DNA of 5,445 nt from Rhodospirillales bacterium (GTDB lineage Bacteria > Pseudomonadota > Alphaproteobacteria > Reyranellales > Reyranellaceae). The stretch's first letter is position 1. Each line of letters opens with the position of its first letter. The stretch spans positions 1 to 5,445 of the forward strand of contig JABMNB010000734.1 in assembly GCA_013205335.1 (NCBI GenBank). The letters run 5' to 3'. Position numbers and translations under genes: made by a program. Under the pieces are notes generated by a model, which made no database searches, had not been told where the DNA came from, and worked only from the letters and a program-made list of their open reading frames with translations. Positions 4,282 through 5,445 of this stretch are shown here, piece after piece.

Positions 4282-5445
4282 ATGACCGCGATCCAGGGCC
4301 AGTCCAGGGCCGATTCGCGGACCGCCGCTAAAGGGCAGTCCCGTTCTTCGAGCGTCGCCGACTGGTCGCCGACCAGCTGGCGGAGCCGGCCGGCCCTGCA
4401 AATGCCGGTCTATCCGGATGCCGCCGCTCTGGCGAATGCCGAGGCGCGCCTGCGCCGCTATCCGCCGCTGGTCTTCGCCGGCGAGGCGCGCAAGCTCAAG
4501 GCGGCGCTGGCCAAGATCGCCAGCGGCGAGGCCTTCCTGCTGCAGGGCGGCGACTGCGCCGAGAGCTTCGTCGATTTCACCGCCAACAATATCCGCGACA
4601 CGTTCCGCGTGCTGCTGCAGATGGCCGTCGTGCTGACCTATGGCGCCGGCGTGCCGGTGGTAAAGCTCGGGCGTATCGCCGGTCAGTTTGCGAAGCCGCG
4701 CAGCGATGCCAACGAGGTGCAGGACGGCGTGACGTTGCCCAGCTACCGCGGCGACATCGTGAACGGGATTGAATTCGCCGAGACGGCGCGCGAACCCGAT
4801 CCGGCGCGGTGGCTCCAAGCTTATGGACAATCGGCGAGCACGCTGAATTTGATTCGGGCGTTCTCGCATGGCGGCTATTCGTCGCTCCGCCGGGTGCACG
4901 GGTGGAATCTGGGGTTCCTTGAGAACAGCCCGCAGGGCGAGCGCTATCGCGCGCTCGCCGACCGGATATCCGAATCGCTTGATTTCATGGCGGCATGCGG
5001 TCTGACCGCCGAAACCACCGCGGCGTTGCGCGAGACGGATTTCTATACGTCCCACGAGGCGCTTCTCCTGGGCTACGAACAGGCGCTCACCCGCGTCGAT
5101 TCGACCAGCGGGCGGTGGTACGACACCTCGGCCCACTTGCTTTGGATCGGTGACCGCACCCGGCAACTGGACGGCGCCCATGTCGAATTCCTCCGCGGCG
5201 TCGGCAATCCCCTGGGGTTCAAAGCGGGACCGTCGCTCAAGGCCGACGATGCGCTGCGTCTGATCGATCGGCTCAATCCGCATAACGATCCCGGACGAAT
5301 AACCATCATCGCGCGAATGGGGGCGGATGCTGTCGGCGATCGTCTTCCGCCGTTGATTCGCAAGGTCACCGCCGAGGGGCGCCATGTCGTGTGGTCCTGC
5401 GATCCCATGCACGGCAACACGATCAAATCCTCGACCGGGTACAAG
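4282..5445 (+). CDS. Class II 3-deoxy-7-phosphoheptulonate (DAHP) synthase, 5' part
   Basis: These are the first 388 codons of the enzyme that condenses phosphoenolpyruvate and erythrose 4-phosphate, the entry step of the shikimate pathway to aromatic amino acids. The frame runs off the window with no stop; class II enzymes have about 460 residues, so some 70-80 are missing. Diagnostic blocks are WSPTSWRSRPALQMPVYPD (28-46), QGGDCAES with metal-ligand Cys92, GRIAGQFAKPRS (130-141), LPSYRGD (152-158), SHEALLL (257-263), WIGDRTRQLDGAHVEF (288-303), NPLGFKAGP (309-317) and WSCDPMHGNT with metal-ligand His377. The later Glu and Asp metal ligands are beyond the edge. The ATG has a good AGGAGG. About 27 Ser/Arg/Ala-rich residues precede the conserved start, with no better start downstream. 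Third-position G+C falls from about 88 % in the first 158 codons to about 76 % afterwards. Class II genes are variously called aroF, aroG or aroH, so I give no symbol. Gene order suggests partial linkage to gor. Confidence 0.95.
   Translation, partial: MTAIQGQSRADSRTAAKGQSRSSSVADWSPTSWRSRPALQMPVYPDAAALANAEARLRRYPPLVFAGEARKLKAALAKIASGEAFLLQGGDCAESFVDFTANNIRDTFRVLLQMAVVLTYGAGVPVVKLGRIAGQFAKPRSDANEVQDGVTLPSYRGDIVNGIEFAETAREPDPARWLQAYGQSASTLNLIRAFSHGGYSSLRRVHGWNLGFLENSPQGERYRALADRISESLDFMAACGLTAETTAALRETDFYTSHEALLLGYEQALTRVDSTSGRWYDTSAHLLWIGDRTRQLDGAHVEFLRGVGNPLGFKAGPSLKADDALRLIDRLNPHNDPGRITIIARMGADAVGDRLPPLIRKVTAEGRHVVWSCDPMHGNTIKSSTGYK

Noticed and set aside
4418..4636. Small + strand open frame of 72 codons inside DAHP synthase
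   Set aside because: It is Arg/Ser/Cys/Ala-rich, lies wholly within conserved blocks of the synthase in another frame, and has no ribosome binding site of its own.
3901..5412. Long open frame on the - strand opposite the end of gor and DAHP synthase
   Set aside because: It spans two genuine genes and the gap between them, has no family motif, and is explained by codon bias on the + strand.

Overview
This is a GC-rich, gene-dense stretch of bacterial chromosome. It contains five protein-coding genes: four on the + strand (the first and last cut by the window edges) and one on the - strand. The organism is most likely an alphaproteobacterium, of a Bradyrhizobium-, Reyranella- or Rhodospirillales-like kind. 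I infer this from three things: strong G/C preference at third codon positions, tandem branched-chain-amino-acid-type solute-binding proteins with a twin-arginine-like signal, and a glutathione reductase with the CVIRGC active site typical of the plant/cyanobacterial/alphaproteobacterial subfamily, followed by a class II (plant-like) DAHP synthase. I cannot name a genus from this window.

Left part (1-2140): two paralogous periplasmic solute-binding proteins of LivK/Peripla_BP_6 type sit in tandem. Only the last 223 codons of the first are present. The second is complete, with a TTG start, a good Shine-Dalgarno and an N-terminal export signal. They align without gaps to the last residue at about 73 % identity by hand count. 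Each is followed 22-23 bases later by a similar rho-independent terminator, so the duplicated unit seems to have been gene plus terminator and each copy is probably its own transcription unit. A LacI-family-like palindrome lies just upstream of the second gene. No permease or ATPase gene is in view.

Middle (2172-2657, - strand): a small exported protein with four canonical EF-hand loops, probably a periplasmic calcium-binding protein of unknown role. It converges on the second binding-protein gene and diverges from gor across a roughly 137-base gap that carries a plausible promoter for gor.

Right part (2795-5445): gor (glutathione-disulfide reductase) is followed after 95 bases by the 5' 388 codons of a class II 3-deoxy-7-phosphoheptulonate synthase, the first step of the shikimate pathway. 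The gap holds a weak terminator-like hairpin with a T tract and a perfect 16-base palindrome touching the Shine-Dalgarno of the synthase gene, so the two genes need not be one simple operon.

I found no RNA gene, insertion sequence, CRISPR array, phage gene or obvious new system. No gene-free stretch exceeds 300 bases. The points most worth following are the duplicated gene-terminator cassette, the two palindromes at ribosome binding sites, and the cysteine pair that brackets the fourth EF-hand loop.
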